A DNA stretch of 64,000 nt. It comes from Vampirovibrio chlorellavorus. Its GTDB lineage: Bacteria; Cyanobacteriota; Vampirovibrionia; Vampirovibrionales; Vampirovibrionaceae. The notes below the pieces were generated by a model, which saw nothing but the letters and a program-made list of their open reading frames with translations, was not told where the DNA came from and searched no databases. Below are positions 24,671 through 33,546 of this stretch, in pieces (position 1 is the stretch's first letter; each line of letters opens with the position of its first letter). The stretch lies in the NCBI GenBank assembly GCA_903866275.1, contig CAIPMU010000004.1, positions 1 to 64,000 on the forward strand, given 5' to 3'. The position numbers were made by a program, and so were the translations under genes.

Positions 24671-26536
24671 ATGTTACAGCATTGGTCCTATATCTTTAGG
24701 CGAAAGATAGCCCGTACCCAGGCTTTCATACAGCTCAGCCGACGCCGGGCATCCCATTGGCGAAAATGGCCCACCGCGTTGAGTGTGGGACTTGTTGTTC
24801 TGTTGTCTGTTGGTCATACTCATTTTCCCGCCAGCGCCAACACCGTGTTGCGTGGCGCAACAACCCATACCGAGTATGTGGGAGCAACGGGAAAGCCCTA
24901 TCGTCCTCAGCAAAGTATCATCCGACAGGCGGATCAACTGGCGGAAAACTACAAATTACAGGCCGCCGAGGTCCTCTACAAACTGGCCCTAAGCCAGAAC
25001 CGTCAGAATCCGGGGGCGCTGAACGGCCTGGGGAAGATTGCCTTTTACAAAACAACGTCCTCCAACCAGAACTGGCGGGAGAAAACGGAAGCGTTACAGG
25101 CCGAGGCGATCAGTTACTTTATGGCAGCACTCCGTTACCAGCCCGGTTATGTGGAGGCTCATGTAAATCTGGCATCGGTGTACATGGAACAAAATCGCAT
25201 GGGTGAAGCTGCCGATGAGCTGCAACGTGCCTTAAGGCTGGCGCCACTCAACAGCAATGCCCTTGCTCGTCGTGGGGAATGGCTGGTTCGCAACCAGCAA
25301 CCCAATCAGGCCCTGCCAGTTCTACAGAAGGCGATTCGACTGAATTCGAAAAACGTGACAGCACATTACTATCTGGCAGTGGCTCAATCGGCCCGACATG
25401 AAGATGATGCCGCCTTGCAGAACCTCAATACGGCCCTGTGGCTTCAGCCTCATCACGGGCTGGCGCATTTGCAGATGGCGCAAATCTACGAGCGGCAGGG
25501 AAATGGTAGCGCAGCCGTGGAGCATTACAAGCAAGCCATTGCGATGGATCCGGAATTATCTTCGGCACGCACCGGGTTGGCGGAGTTATACGAAAAACGG
25601 GGCGATCGGGCTCTGGCGCAGGAGCAACTGAAGAATCTGTTTGACAGTCAGGAGCCGAATTGGGCATTAACAGATCACGTGGCACGACTGGCAATCCAGC
25701 AGGGGCAGGCGGAGCAAGCCATTAAGTTTTACCGCAAGTATCTGCAAACGCATCCTGATGATACGGTTCGAGCGAATAATGCCATTTCAGAGGCCAAAAC
25801 CCGATTGGCCACTCAAAAGCTTCGAGATTCTGATCTCATCAGTCTGGGAGAGGCTCATCGGTATGTGCAACAGGCGATCAAGTATCAGCCTAACAATGTA
25901 GAAGCGCGGATGATTAAGGCCAAGCTGGATCGGGTGATTGGGAACTCCTCCCCGCTCAAGAACAAGAATTCCGGCTTGATCGACGCCTCTTTATCTCGTT
26001 CGGTTTATCAACCGTATCAGAACTTTGAAAAGGGCGAACTGTTGCTCGCCCGTTACCAGTTCCGGGAGGCGGAACAAGCCTTCCGGGCCGCACGAAGAGC
26101 CGGAGATGGCAAACGCTCCGCATTGCAATACGGAGAGCTCTTTTTGGTCAAGGGCTTGCCGGGACTGGCAGAAGAGACGTTCAAACATGTGTTGGGGCAG
26201 ATGCCTGATAGTGCATCGGCCCAACTGGGGCTGGGCAAAGCTCGGGAAGCCCGTGAGCAGTCCCAGATTATGGTGCAGGAAGCCCGCCTGAATCATCGTA
26301 AAAATGCCCTGCCTGTTGCTAGTCTCCTATTGGAACGCGCCCTGAAGGAAAACGTGGAGAACAGTCAGGCCCATTTGTTGCTGGCCGAGATTGAAGAAAA
26401 AACGGATGACTATGCCAGCGCGGCCGATCATTATTACGCCTATCTGCAGCTAGAGCCTCTGGCGGCCAACGCCCATAGTGTCAAGCGCAGGATTGAACAA
26501 TTGAAACGCAAGGCTCAGGAAGCCAACGCCCAGTAA
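24671..26536 (+). CDS. Exported TPR-repeat protein
   Basis: A 621-residue protein with a basic N terminus, one hydrophobic segment (about residues 35-52, ALSVGLVVLLSVG) acting as signal or anchor with FPASANT after it, and some ten TPR-type repeats thereafter (for example AHVNLASVYMEQNRMGEAADELQRALRLAPLN and AHLQMAQIYERQGNGSAAVEHYKQAIAMDPE). The C-terminal 60 residues are helical and basic. It probably works as a periplasmic scaffold, perhaps in outer-membrane or pilus assembly given the nearby pilus genes, but no enzymatic motif is present. Confidence 0.8.
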   Translation: MLQHWSYIFRRKIARTQAFIQLSRRRASHWRKWPTALSVGLVVLLSVGHTHFPASANTVLRGATTHTEYVGATGKPYRPQQSIIRQADQLAENYKLQAAEVLYKLALSQNRQNPGALNGLGKIAFYKTTSSNQNWREKTEALQAEAISYFMAALRYQPGYVEAHVNLASVYMEQNRMGEAADELQRALRLAPLNSNALARRGEWLVRNQQPNQALPVLQKAIRLNSKNVTAHYYLAVAQSARHEDDAALQNLNTALWLQPHHGLAHLQMAQIYERQGNGSAAVEHYKQAIAMDPELSSARTGLAELYEKRGDRALAQEQLKNLFDSQEPNWALTDHVARLAIQQGQAEQAIKFYRKYLQTHPDDTVRANNAISEAKTRLATQKLRDSDLISLGEAHRYVQQAIKYQPNNVEARMIKAKLDRVIGNSSPLKNKNSGLIDASLSRSVYQPYQNFEKGELLLARYQFREAEQAFRAARRAGDGKRSALQYGELFLVKGLPGLAEETFKHVLGQMPDSASAQLGLGKAREAREQSQIMVQEARLNHRKNALPVASLLLERALKENVENSQAHLLLAEIEEKTDDYASAADHYYAYLQLEPLAANAHSVKRRIEQLKRKAQEANAQ

Positions 26537-26621
26537 GGGGATAAAACTTCAAGGAAGGTGAGATAGCCACATTTTCAACCTGAAACTTGGTTAGGAAGGG
26601 ATTGGGGCCTCTTGTCCAATT

Positions 26622-26649
26622 TTGGGAATATTGATGTTTGGGCTATAAT
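26622..26649 (+). promoter_or_regulatory. Candidate promoter of the radical SAM-RNase E pair
   Basis: TTGGGA (26622-26627) and a perfect TATAAT (26644-26649) are 16 bases apart, about 145 bases before the radical SAM start codon. Confidence 0.45.
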
Positions 26650-26793
26650 CCACCATGGTTTCTAGGATTGAAATCTGTTTTAGTTTGACAGCCATTTTAA
26701 ATGGACTTCGTTCAAACGACAGTCATTGAGCCTTAAGCCACTATTTCGATCAGCCAGTCTCAGGCAGAGTCTCCCGAACGAGCCCCCCCCGCC

Positions 26794-29538
26794 ATGTCCA
26801 CCCCGATTGCGGTATCCCGCACCTCACTCTCAATTGACAAGCATTATCTGGAAGCAGAAATTCTGCCTCACGTCTTCAAGCCCGCGCGCTATCTGGGGCT
26901 GGAGCAAGGGGCCTTTCGCAAATCGTTCGAACGTGCTGCCGTGCGGATGGCCGTGGCCTTCCCGGATCTCTACGAGATCGGCTTTTCCAACTATGGCCTG
27001 AAACTACTCTACTCGCTGGTGAACCGGCTGCCCAACGTGATGTGTGACCGGGTGTATGCCCCGGCCCCGGACTTTAAAGCCAAGCTGGCCGAGCATAATA
27101 TGCCCCTCTACGCGGTGGAAAGTCTGGTGCCACTCAAGCACTTTGATACCCTGGCGTTCTCCTTGCAGTACGAGCTGAACTACACCACCATTCTGGGTCT
27201 GCTGGATGCCGCCCAAATCCCCTTCCGCAGTGTGGAACGACAAACGGGCGACTGGCCCCTGTTGATTGCCGGTGGCCCCGGCAGCGCCAACCCTATGCCA
27301 CTAGCCCCCTTCTTTGACGCCTTCATCATTGGTGACGGAGAAGAAGTGCTGGTGGAAATCATCGATGTGATTGAGCAAGCCAAGCGCGAACGGGTGAACA
27401 AGCCTACGCTGCTGAAACGCTTGGGTGAACTGGAAGGCCTTTACATCCCTGGCGTGACGGCCAAAGCTTACAAGCGCATTGTGGATATTGCTGAAAACCC
27501 GGTGGAATTGGCTCCGCTGATCCCTTTGATTGGCGCGGTACACGATCGGGTGACCATTGAGGCCCGCCGGGGTTGCGATCGCATGTGCCGGTTCTGCCAG
27601 CCCTGCTTTATCAATTTGCCGGTGCGCGAGCAAAGCATAGAGAACATCAAGCAATCGGCCCTACGGGAGATCGAAAAGACAGGCTATGAGGAGTGTTCCC
27701 TTCTCTCGCTTTCTATTGCGGATTACTCTTACTTCAAACCGCTGATTCTGGAAGTGGCGGAAGCCCTGAAGGACGAGAACGTCTCGCTCAACCTGCCCAG
27801 TCAGCGGGCGGATCGCTTTAGCTTGGACGTGGCCGAAGCTGTGCAGAGCATCCGCAAGAGTACGCTCACCTTTGCTCCGGAAGCCGGAACGGCTCGCCTG
27901 CGGGATGTGATCAACAAGAACCTGACCGATGCGGAAATCATGAACGCGGTCACCACGGCTTACCGGGCCGGGTGGAACAAGGTCAAACTGTACTTTATGA
28001 TTGGCCTGCCCACGGAAACCCACGACGATCTGGACGGGATTCTGGACATTGTGAACCGCATGCAGCAAGCCTGCCTTGAAATTCGCCGTGAACCGGGGCT
28101 TTCCCGCAAAAGCATGCTGGAAATCAATGTCACGCTGTCCAATTTTGTGCCGAAGCCACATACGCCTTTTCAGTGGTTCCCGCAGGATACGATGGAGCAG
28201 CTCTACCACAAGATTGAATACCTCCGTGAGAAGTTCCGGCCTTTCCGGGGCGTGAAACTGAATTTCACCGACCCGGAGATCAGCAAGCTGGAGGCCGTTA
28301 TCTCCCGCGCGGGCGCCGAGCTGGCCGATGTCATTGAGTCGGCCTATCATAAAGGGGCTTATCTCGATGCCTGGGAGGATCTCAACAACTTTGGCCGCTG
28401 GTTTGAAGCGCTTGAGGAAAAAGGGATCCATTACGAGGCCTACACCCGCGATCGCTGTTGCGATCCGGATGAAGTATTGCCCTGGGATGTCGTCGATGTA
28501 GGTCTCACCAAGGCCTGGCTGAAAACCGAATTCACCAAAGCCACGGAAGCCAGCAGCACCACGCCTTGTTTCGAGACATGCAGTGTCTGTGGGGTGTGTG
28601 GGGCGTATAGCACCTGGCCCAAGTTTATCGAAACGCCAACCTTCAAGAACGTCAAGCGCATCGAAAACACGGAGTCTGAAGTGCCTGTGGCTCAGGAAAA
28701 CTTACCGCAGGCCAAAAAAGATCCAGTGTGCAAAGTGCGCCTGAACATCGAGAAGCGCGGCGATTTGCGCTTTATCTCGCATCTGGACTGGTTACGCATG
28801 ATGTACCGGGCGGTGTCGCGGGCCAAGTTACCGGTGGCCTATAGCCGGGGCTTTAATCCGCGCCCGAAAATTGCGTTTAGCCCGGCTTTGCCCCTGTTTA
28901 CGGAAGCTCTGAGCGAGTACATCGACATTGAGCTGACCGAACGGCTGGACAATGTAAAATTGCGACTCAACCCCTACCTGCCCGGCTTGGGACAAGTGTT
29001 GGGAGAGAAACTGCTCCCCATTGGAACCCCAAGCATTGATTCAAGTATCCACAGCGCGACATACCGGGCAACTTACTCCGTAAGCACGACTTGCGCGGAC
29101 CCCTTGAATCAAGGTATTATGTTAGAGCGGATTGCATTTTTGAAATCCCAGGACACTTTGCCAGTCGAAGTGGAAAGCTGTGGGAAATCAAAAAATCGTC
29201 GCAACCGCGACACACAACCCATGAAAAAAGTTTTAGATTTAGTACCATACCTTGAAAACCTGTCGGTTGATGGCGATAACGCTGTAACATTCACACTCCG
29301 CCGTATCAACGCCGGAAGTCCGACCACCACCGAGGGAATCAGCAAGGTATTGCCAGGAAGTTATGACCAAGACAGTTCTGATTTGCCATACAAAGCCGCT
29401 GACAGTGAGGGGAACTCTGCTGCCTTCGGTGAGCATGACAGCGGGCTAGTCACCATCAAACCCTCCTGGGTGCTAGATTTAATCAATCCAACCGTAAAAT
29501 GGTCCCTGACGCGGACCGGCATGGTGATGGTGCCGTAA
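26794..29538 (+). CDS. Radical SAM protein (TIGR03960) fused to DUF2344
   Basis: A 914-residue protein. Residues 1-240 form an N-terminal domain of the B12-binding-like type (FPDLYEIGFSNYGLKLLY, PLLIAGGPGSANPMPLAPFFDAFIIGDGEEV). The radical SAM barrel carries C261-x3-C265-x2-C268, which binds the catalytic [4Fe-4S] cluster, and GLPTET further on. A Cys-rich CSVCGVCG segment closes it near residue 600. The C-terminal 270 residues match DUF2344 (RFISHLDWLRMMYRAVSRAKLPVAYSRGFNPRPKIAFSPALPLF). The same fusion next to RNase E is standard in cyanobacteria and many Firmicutes; its substrate is unproven, with rRNA or RNase-linked modification suspected from context. There is no clear ribosome site before ATG 26794. 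Confidence 0.9.
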   Translation: MSTPIAVSRTSLSIDKHYLEAEILPHVFKPARYLGLEQGAFRKSFERAAVRMAVAFPDLYEIGFSNYGLKLLYSLVNRLPNVMCDRVYAPAPDFKAKLAEHNMPLYAVESLVPLKHFDTLAFSLQYELNYTTILGLLDAAQIPFRSVERQTGDWPLLIAGGPGSANPMPLAPFFDAFIIGDGEEVLVEIIDVIEQAKRERVNKPTLLKRLGELEGLYIPGVTAKAYKRIVDIAENPVELAPLIPLIGAVHDRVTIEARRGCDRMCRFCQPCFINLPVREQSIENIKQSALREIEKTGYEECSLLSLSIADYSYFKPLILEVAEALKDENVSLNLPSQRADRFSLDVAEAVQSIRKSTLTFAPEAGTARLRDVINKNLTDAEIMNAVTTAYRAGWNKVKLYFMIGLPTETHDDLDGILDIVNRMQQACLEIRREPGLSRKSMLEINVTLSNFVPKPHTPFQWFPQDTMEQLYHKIEYLREKFRPFRGVKLNFTDPEISKLEAVISRAGAELADVIESAYHKGAYLDAWEDLNNFGRWFEALEEKGIHYEAYTRDRCCDPDEVLPWDVVDVGLTKAWLKTEFTKATEASSTTPCFETCSVCGVCGAYSTWPKFIETPTFKNVKRIENTESEVPVAQENLPQAKKDPVCKVRLNIEKRGDLRFISHLDWLRMMYRAVSRAKLPVAYSRGFNPRPKIAFSPALPLFTEALSEYIDIELTERLDNVKLRLNPYLPGLGQVLGEKLLPIGTPSIDSSIHSATYRATYSVSTTCADPLNQGIMLERIAFLKSQDTLPVEVESCGKSKNRRNRDTQPMKKVLDLVPYLENLSVDGDNAVTFTLRRINAGSPTTTEGISKVLPGSYDQDSSDLPYKAADSEGNSAAFGEHDSGLVTIKPSWVLDLINPTVKWSLTRTGMVMVP

Positions 29539-29678
29539 AGGCTGCCGGACAGTGCTCTCCCCCTGAGCGGACAAGCCAGTGGGTACGGACAATTCAGTTA
29601 CTGAAGTTAAGCAGGTGAACCTTGCTTCCTGATGTTCAATTTTTGATACAAGTTTTTTAAATTTTAAGGATAGCACTC

Positions 29679-31952
29679 ATGGCAAAACGTAAAATTATCA
29701 TTTCGGAGTTCGACAACATCGCGGCCTTAATGGAAGAGGACCGCGCGGTTGAATTTATCATTCACCGCGGCGATATGCTGCTGGGGGATGTCTATTTGGC
29801 TACGGTGGAAAACATTCTACCCAGTATCGATGCCGCATTTGTGAACGTGGGCGGGGATAAAATGGGCTTTTTGCATTCCAGCGACGTACCGGGCAAAGGC
29901 GATCTCAAAGAACGTCTGGAGCCCAAGCAAACGCTGGTCGTGCAGATTATGAAAGAACCCACAGGTCACAAAGGCCCACGGGTGAGCACCAACATCAGCT
30001 TGCCCGGCCGCTTTTTGGTAATGATGCCCGAATCCAAGGGGATCAGCATCAGCCGCAAGATTATGGAGACCGCTGAGCGTTCCCGCCTGAAGTCCGTGGT
30101 GAGCTTGATTAAGCCGCCCGGCGTGGGGGTGATCATCCGCACGGAAGCGGCAAACCAGAAAGAATCGGATATTACCGAAGACTTTGAGACTTTGCTGGAA
30201 CGCTGGCAGAACATTGTGTCGATGGCTGACACCGCCACCTCTCCCACTCTGTTATACCGGGATCAGGATTTGCTGTACCGGGTCATCCGGGAAGCGGTGA
30301 CTGAAGACGTCACAGAAATCGTGGTGGATAGCGCCTTTGGCCAGCAACGAGCTCAGCAGCTCCTGCAAAACTGGAACATGGAAAAAGGGGTGAAGGTCAC
30401 TCATTATCAAGGCACTCAACCCATCTTGGTGGGGACCGGCGTAGATAAAGAGATCAAGCTGGCCCTGCAAACCAAGGTGCCTTTGCCCAGTGGCGGCTAT
30501 CTCTACATCCAGCCAACTGAGGCTCTGACCGTGGTCGATGTGAACTCCGGGAAGTTCACCAGCCTGCAATCGCAAGCGGAAACCATCAAGCTCACCAACC
30601 TGGAGTCTTGCAAGGAAATCGCGCGTCAGCTGCGTCTGCGTAACATTGGCGGCATGATCGTGGTGGACTTTATCGATATGGAGTCTCGCGCCAATCAGTT
30701 GACCGTACTGCAAAGCTTTGAGAATGAATTGGCTCCGGACAAGGCCAAACCGCAAATTGGTCAGCTCTCTGATTTAGGGTTGGTAGAAATGACCCGGCAC
30801 CGTCAGGGGCAATCTCTCAGTGAGATTTTTACCCGTCGTTGCACCACTTGCAGTGGCACCGGGCATGCGCCCGAAGAGTTCAGCTGGGTCCACACCGGTG
30901 GCGACGGCGAAGGCCGTGGCCGTCAATCGCGGAACAAGTTGCCGGTGCGTCAACCTAATCGGATGCAGCAGGTGCCCAAGCCCGCGGCGTCACTCAGTCA
31001 GCGCAAGGACAAACCCCGGATTGCCATCGGTAATTTGGCCGATCCCAACGGCAAAAAGGAGCCACAGTCAACGGTAACCCCGGGAAATGTGCTCCTGAAT
31101 AGTCTCTCAACGCGCAAAACTGGTCCCCAAGTGCAGGAACCGCAAGAAACTTTGACTGAACACTTTGCCGAGAAGCTCTACAAATCATTAGGGATTCGCC
31201 TGGCCAATGCCGCGAAGCTGTCCTACATGCCTCAGGCTATTAACAGTATCCTGACCCGCATTAACCCCAAGGCGAACGACATTGTGACACTGGTACACTC
31301 TATCGAGATGGCGGCCAGTATGCCCGCACCGGTTCGTGAAGCCATGAATCGGGATTACGATGACGATGAAGTGGACAGCGATGGCGATGACGATGAAGCC
31401 GAAGTGCCCGAAGAGGCACCGGAGCGTGAACCGGTTGCCGTTGCCGCTCGGGGTCGGAGTGGGCGTGGTCGTCCGCCGCAAGCTGATAGCGAAGATATAG
31501 ATGCTGAAAACGATTCGGACACCGAGGAGATCCCCACGCGTAAGGGGCAGGGCCGTTTGGATTTCAATCTGGACAGCGTTGAACTTTTCCCTGCCAATGA
31601 CGCCAATGATGATGAACCAGAAGCTGTTGTGGCAACAGAACGCCCCCGCCGCGGTCGTCAACCCAAGCGTCAGGAGGAAGAGTCCGTTGACCTCGATGTA
31701 TCGAATGCGTTGCTGCCGGATGTTGAAGCTATCGTGGAAGTTGCTGCCGACCATGAAGTGCTGCATAGTCTGAATGAAGATGACGACAATGTGGACGAGC
31801 TGGAAGACGAGACCGACGAGGACTTGGATGAGGATGATGACGAGGATCCCATCAAATCTGCTGGGAATAAAGCATCCGGCTTGCCTGCCAAGCCCCGTCG
31901 CAAGGGCCGTCCTGCCAAGCGCAGCCTTAAAAAGCCCCCTGCCAAACGCTAG
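29679..31952 (+). CDS. rne: RNase E/G family endoribonuclease
   Basis: A 757-residue single-strand RNA endonuclease that starts mRNA decay and processes rRNA. The S1 domain spans about residues 35-125, the RNase H-like and DNase I-like catalytic core follows with the metal-binding DVNSGKF (D287) and the VDFIDM acidic pair near 329-332, and the zinc-link CTTCSGTG has C388 and C391. The last 200 residues are disordered: long acidic D/E runs alternate with basic blocks GRGRPP, RRGRQPKR and RRKGRPAKR. Such tails recruit degradosome partners in other bacteria. AAGGA lies nine bases before the ATG, and a strong terminator follows. Confidence 0.93.
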   Translation: MAKRKIIISEFDNIAALMEEDRAVEFIIHRGDMLLGDVYLATVENILPSIDAAFVNVGGDKMGFLHSSDVPGKGDLKERLEPKQTLVVQIMKEPTGHKGPRVSTNISLPGRFLVMMPESKGISISRKIMETAERSRLKSVVSLIKPPGVGVIIRTEAANQKESDITEDFETLLERWQNIVSMADTATSPTLLYRDQDLLYRVIREAVTEDVTEIVVDSAFGQQRAQQLLQNWNMEKGVKVTHYQGTQPILVGTGVDKEIKLALQTKVPLPSGGYLYIQPTEALTVVDVNSGKFTSLQSQAETIKLTNLESCKEIARQLRLRNIGGMIVVDFIDMESRANQLTVLQSFENELAPDKAKPQIGQLSDLGLVEMTRHRQGQSLSEIFTRRCTTCSGTGHAPEEFSWVHTGGDGEGRGRQSRNKLPVRQPNRMQQVPKPAASLSQRKDKPRIAIGNLADPNGKKEPQSTVTPGNVLLNSLSTRKTGPQVQEPQETLTEHFAEKLYKSLGIRLANAAKLSYMPQAINSILTRINPKANDIVTLVHSIEMAASMPAPVREAMNRDYDDDEVDSDGDDDEAEVPEEAPEREPVAVAARGRSGRGRPPQADSEDIDAENDSDTEEIPTRKGQGRLDFNLDSVELFPANDANDDEPEAVVATERPRRGRQPKRQEEESVDLDVSNALLPDVEAIVEVAADHEVLHSLNEDDDNVDELEDETDEDLDEDDDEDPIKSAGNKASGLPAKPRRKGRPAKRSLKKPPAKR

Positions 31953-31978
31953 TTCACCCACGAAGCGTTATTAAGCTT

Positions 31979-32013
31979 AAAACGGCTGTCTGCATTCAAC
32001 AGACAGCCGTTTT
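31979..32013 (+). terminator. Terminator after rne
   Basis: AAAACGGCTGTCT pairs perfectly with AGACAGCCGTTTT; the T run continues on the plus strand. Confidence 0.85.
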
Positions 32014-32112
32014 ATCATGTTCTTCGATCGATGCTGGACATAGCCCGATGCATTGTATGCAGGGCGATTCATGCATACAACGCATTCGTCACAGTAACCC
32101 ACTGGCGAATGA

Positions 32113-32481
32113 CTAGAACTGGTAGGCCAGCAATCGTTCGACCACTTGTCCGCCCATAATGTGTTGTTCCACTATTTCCTGCACATCCCCTGGGGTGACG
32201 CTATGATACCAGACCCCCTCCGGGTAGATCAGCACCGCCGGTCCCACGGCACAAAGGCCAATAGAACCACAGGAGGTCACCATCACAGTACCGTCCAAAC
32301 TGCCCCGCTTACCGTACAGTAGTCCTTTTTCTGCGAGAACTTCCCAAAACTTACCCAACGTGGCCTCACTGTCGTTTTTGCTGCAGGATTTTCCAGTGCA
32401 GACAAAAATGTGCGTCTCCAAACGGGCCTTCGTGACAGGCGCCTTGAGCGCTAATTCTGTATCATCCATCATATTGTTCAT
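32113..32481 (-). CDS. Thioredoxin-like [2Fe-2S] ferredoxin
   Basis: A protein of about 122 residues with the thioredoxin-like ferredoxin fold found in NuoE/HoxE relatives and Shethna-type ferredoxins. Four Cys ligands are visible: C28 and C33 (FVCTGKSCS) and C71 and C77 (TSCGSIGLCAVGPAVLIYPEG). It would carry electrons for an unknown partner. The frame can extend to a TTG at 32520; ATG 32481 or the nearby ATGs at 32472 and 32469 are more likely starts, although none has a good ribosome site. It is transcribed away from the flavin-reductase-like gene, a possible functional neighbour. Confidence 0.85.
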   Translation of the reverse strand: MNNMMDDTELALKAPVTKARLETHIFVCTGKSCSKNDSEATLGKFWEVLAEKGLLYGKRGSLDGTVMVTSCGSIGLCAVGPAVLIYPEGVWYHSVTPGDVQEIVEQHIMGGQVVERLLAYQF

Positions 32482-32627
32482 CAGGCTGAAGATCGTACTC
32501 TGCTCGCGCCTGCTTGGCAAGATAACAGCAGGCTACCGAATTTGACCCGAAACATCTGAGCATTTAATTTTACGAGTGCTTTCTGTAAAGTAGAGTCAGC
32601 AGAGTTGAAGTTGAAGGAGTCTTCACG

Positions 32628-33116
32628 ATGGAACAAACCACTACGCAATCCAGTATCAAAGAAGCCATTGGTGCTGCAATAGGACGGATTCCCAGTGGAG
32701 TCTATGTCATCATCGCCCGTCGGGGTGAACAAAAAATTGGGATGATGGGATCCTGGGTCGCCCAGGCGGGCTTTGAACCGCCCCGTGTTTCTGTGGCCAT
32801 CTCTCCGGAGCGAGAGGTTTACAGCGCCATTCAGGAGAGTGGAAAGTTTAGCATCAACGTGCTGAGCAATGAAAATATGAACCTGATGAAAGCCTTTTCA
32901 CGATATTCCCCGGAGCAGTTTGAAGGGTTGGACTTCACTGAGACCGAACAGGGCATAGTCCTGAATGAAGCGGTTGCCGTGATGCATTGCACCTTGCAAG
33001 GTCAGTTTGAAGGGGCCGACCACCATCTCTTGATTGGCGAAGTGATTGACGGCGCTTACCTGAACCACGAACTGGCCCCGATGGTGCATCTCCGCAAGTC
33101 CGGATTCAATTATTAG
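32628..33116 (+). CDS. Flavin reductase-like (DIM6/NTAB) protein
   Basis: A 162-residue FMN-binding split-barrel protein. GRIPSGVYVIIARRG at the start, GMMGSWVAQAGFEPPRVSVAISPE with the flavin-binding Ser/Trp stretch, and FSINVLSNENMNLMKAFSR match the flavin reductase-like domain, which is also the C-terminal module of cyanobacterial flavodiiron proteins. No diiron part is present here. It probably reduces flavin or a small acceptor with NAD(P)H. AAGGAG lies eight bases before the ATG. YggU follows ten bases later. Confidence 0.87.
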   Translation: MEQTTTQSSIKEAIGAAIGRIPSGVYVIIARRGEQKIGMMGSWVAQAGFEPPRVSVAISPEREVYSAIQESGKFSINVLSNENMNLMKAFSRYSPEQFEGLDFTETEQGIVLNEAVAVMHCTLQGQFEGADHHLLIGEVIDGAYLNHELAPMVHLRKSGFNY

Positions 33117-33126
33117 TGTATCGCCG

Positions 33127-33474
33127 GTGATTACCGTATCGTGGCAAGCCAGCCAGCTGATTTTGCCTCTCAAGGTGACGCCCAAGGGGGGCCGAAACTG
33201 TATTTTGCCCTATGCTCCGGGGGACAATGCCATCCGGATAAAGGTCGCATGCCCCCCGGAAGATGGCAAAGCCAATACAGCGGTTCTTTCGTTACTGGCT
33301 GAGTTGTTGGCGTTTCCAAAATCCCGCATTGAGCTGATACAGGGCGATAAATCTCGTCAAAAACGGGTTGCTCTGAGAGAAATTACCCATTCCGAAGCCC
33401 GGTTGTTGCTGGATAAACTGGCTGTAGCGATGCAGACCACGACAGATGATGCCTTTGATGGGCAGGTGGGTTAA
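33127..33474 (+). CDS. YggU/DUF167 family protein
   Basis: A 115-residue protein of the UPF0235 (YggU) family, known by LKVTPKGGRNCI, IRIKVACPPEDGKANTAVLSLLAELL and IELIQGDKSRQKRVAL. The function is unknown; the fold is a small alpha/beta domain. The frame has no ATG near its beginning, and GTG 33127 lies ten bases after the stop of the upstream gene without a ribosome site, so it is probably translated by coupling. Confidence 0.85.
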   Translation: MITVSWQASQLILPLKVTPKGGRNCILPYAPGDNAIRIKVACPPEDGKANTAVLSLLAELLAFPKSRIELIQGDKSRQKRVALREITHSEARLLLDKLAVAMQTTTDDAFDGQVG

Positions 33475-33546
33475 AGCAGCGGAAGTCACTCTAATCGCGA
33501 AATCCTATTCTGAGACAGTCTCAATCGTTTTCAGAAGAGAAGTGAC

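Noticed and set aside
27661-28431. 256-codon minus-strand frame
   Set aside because: Opposite the radical SAM domain with its conserved motifs; no start signal and no recognisable protein.
31188-31961. 257-codon minus-strand frame
   Set aside because: It is the mirror of the acidic, low-complexity RNase E tail; rne accounts for the region and the frame has no ribosome site.
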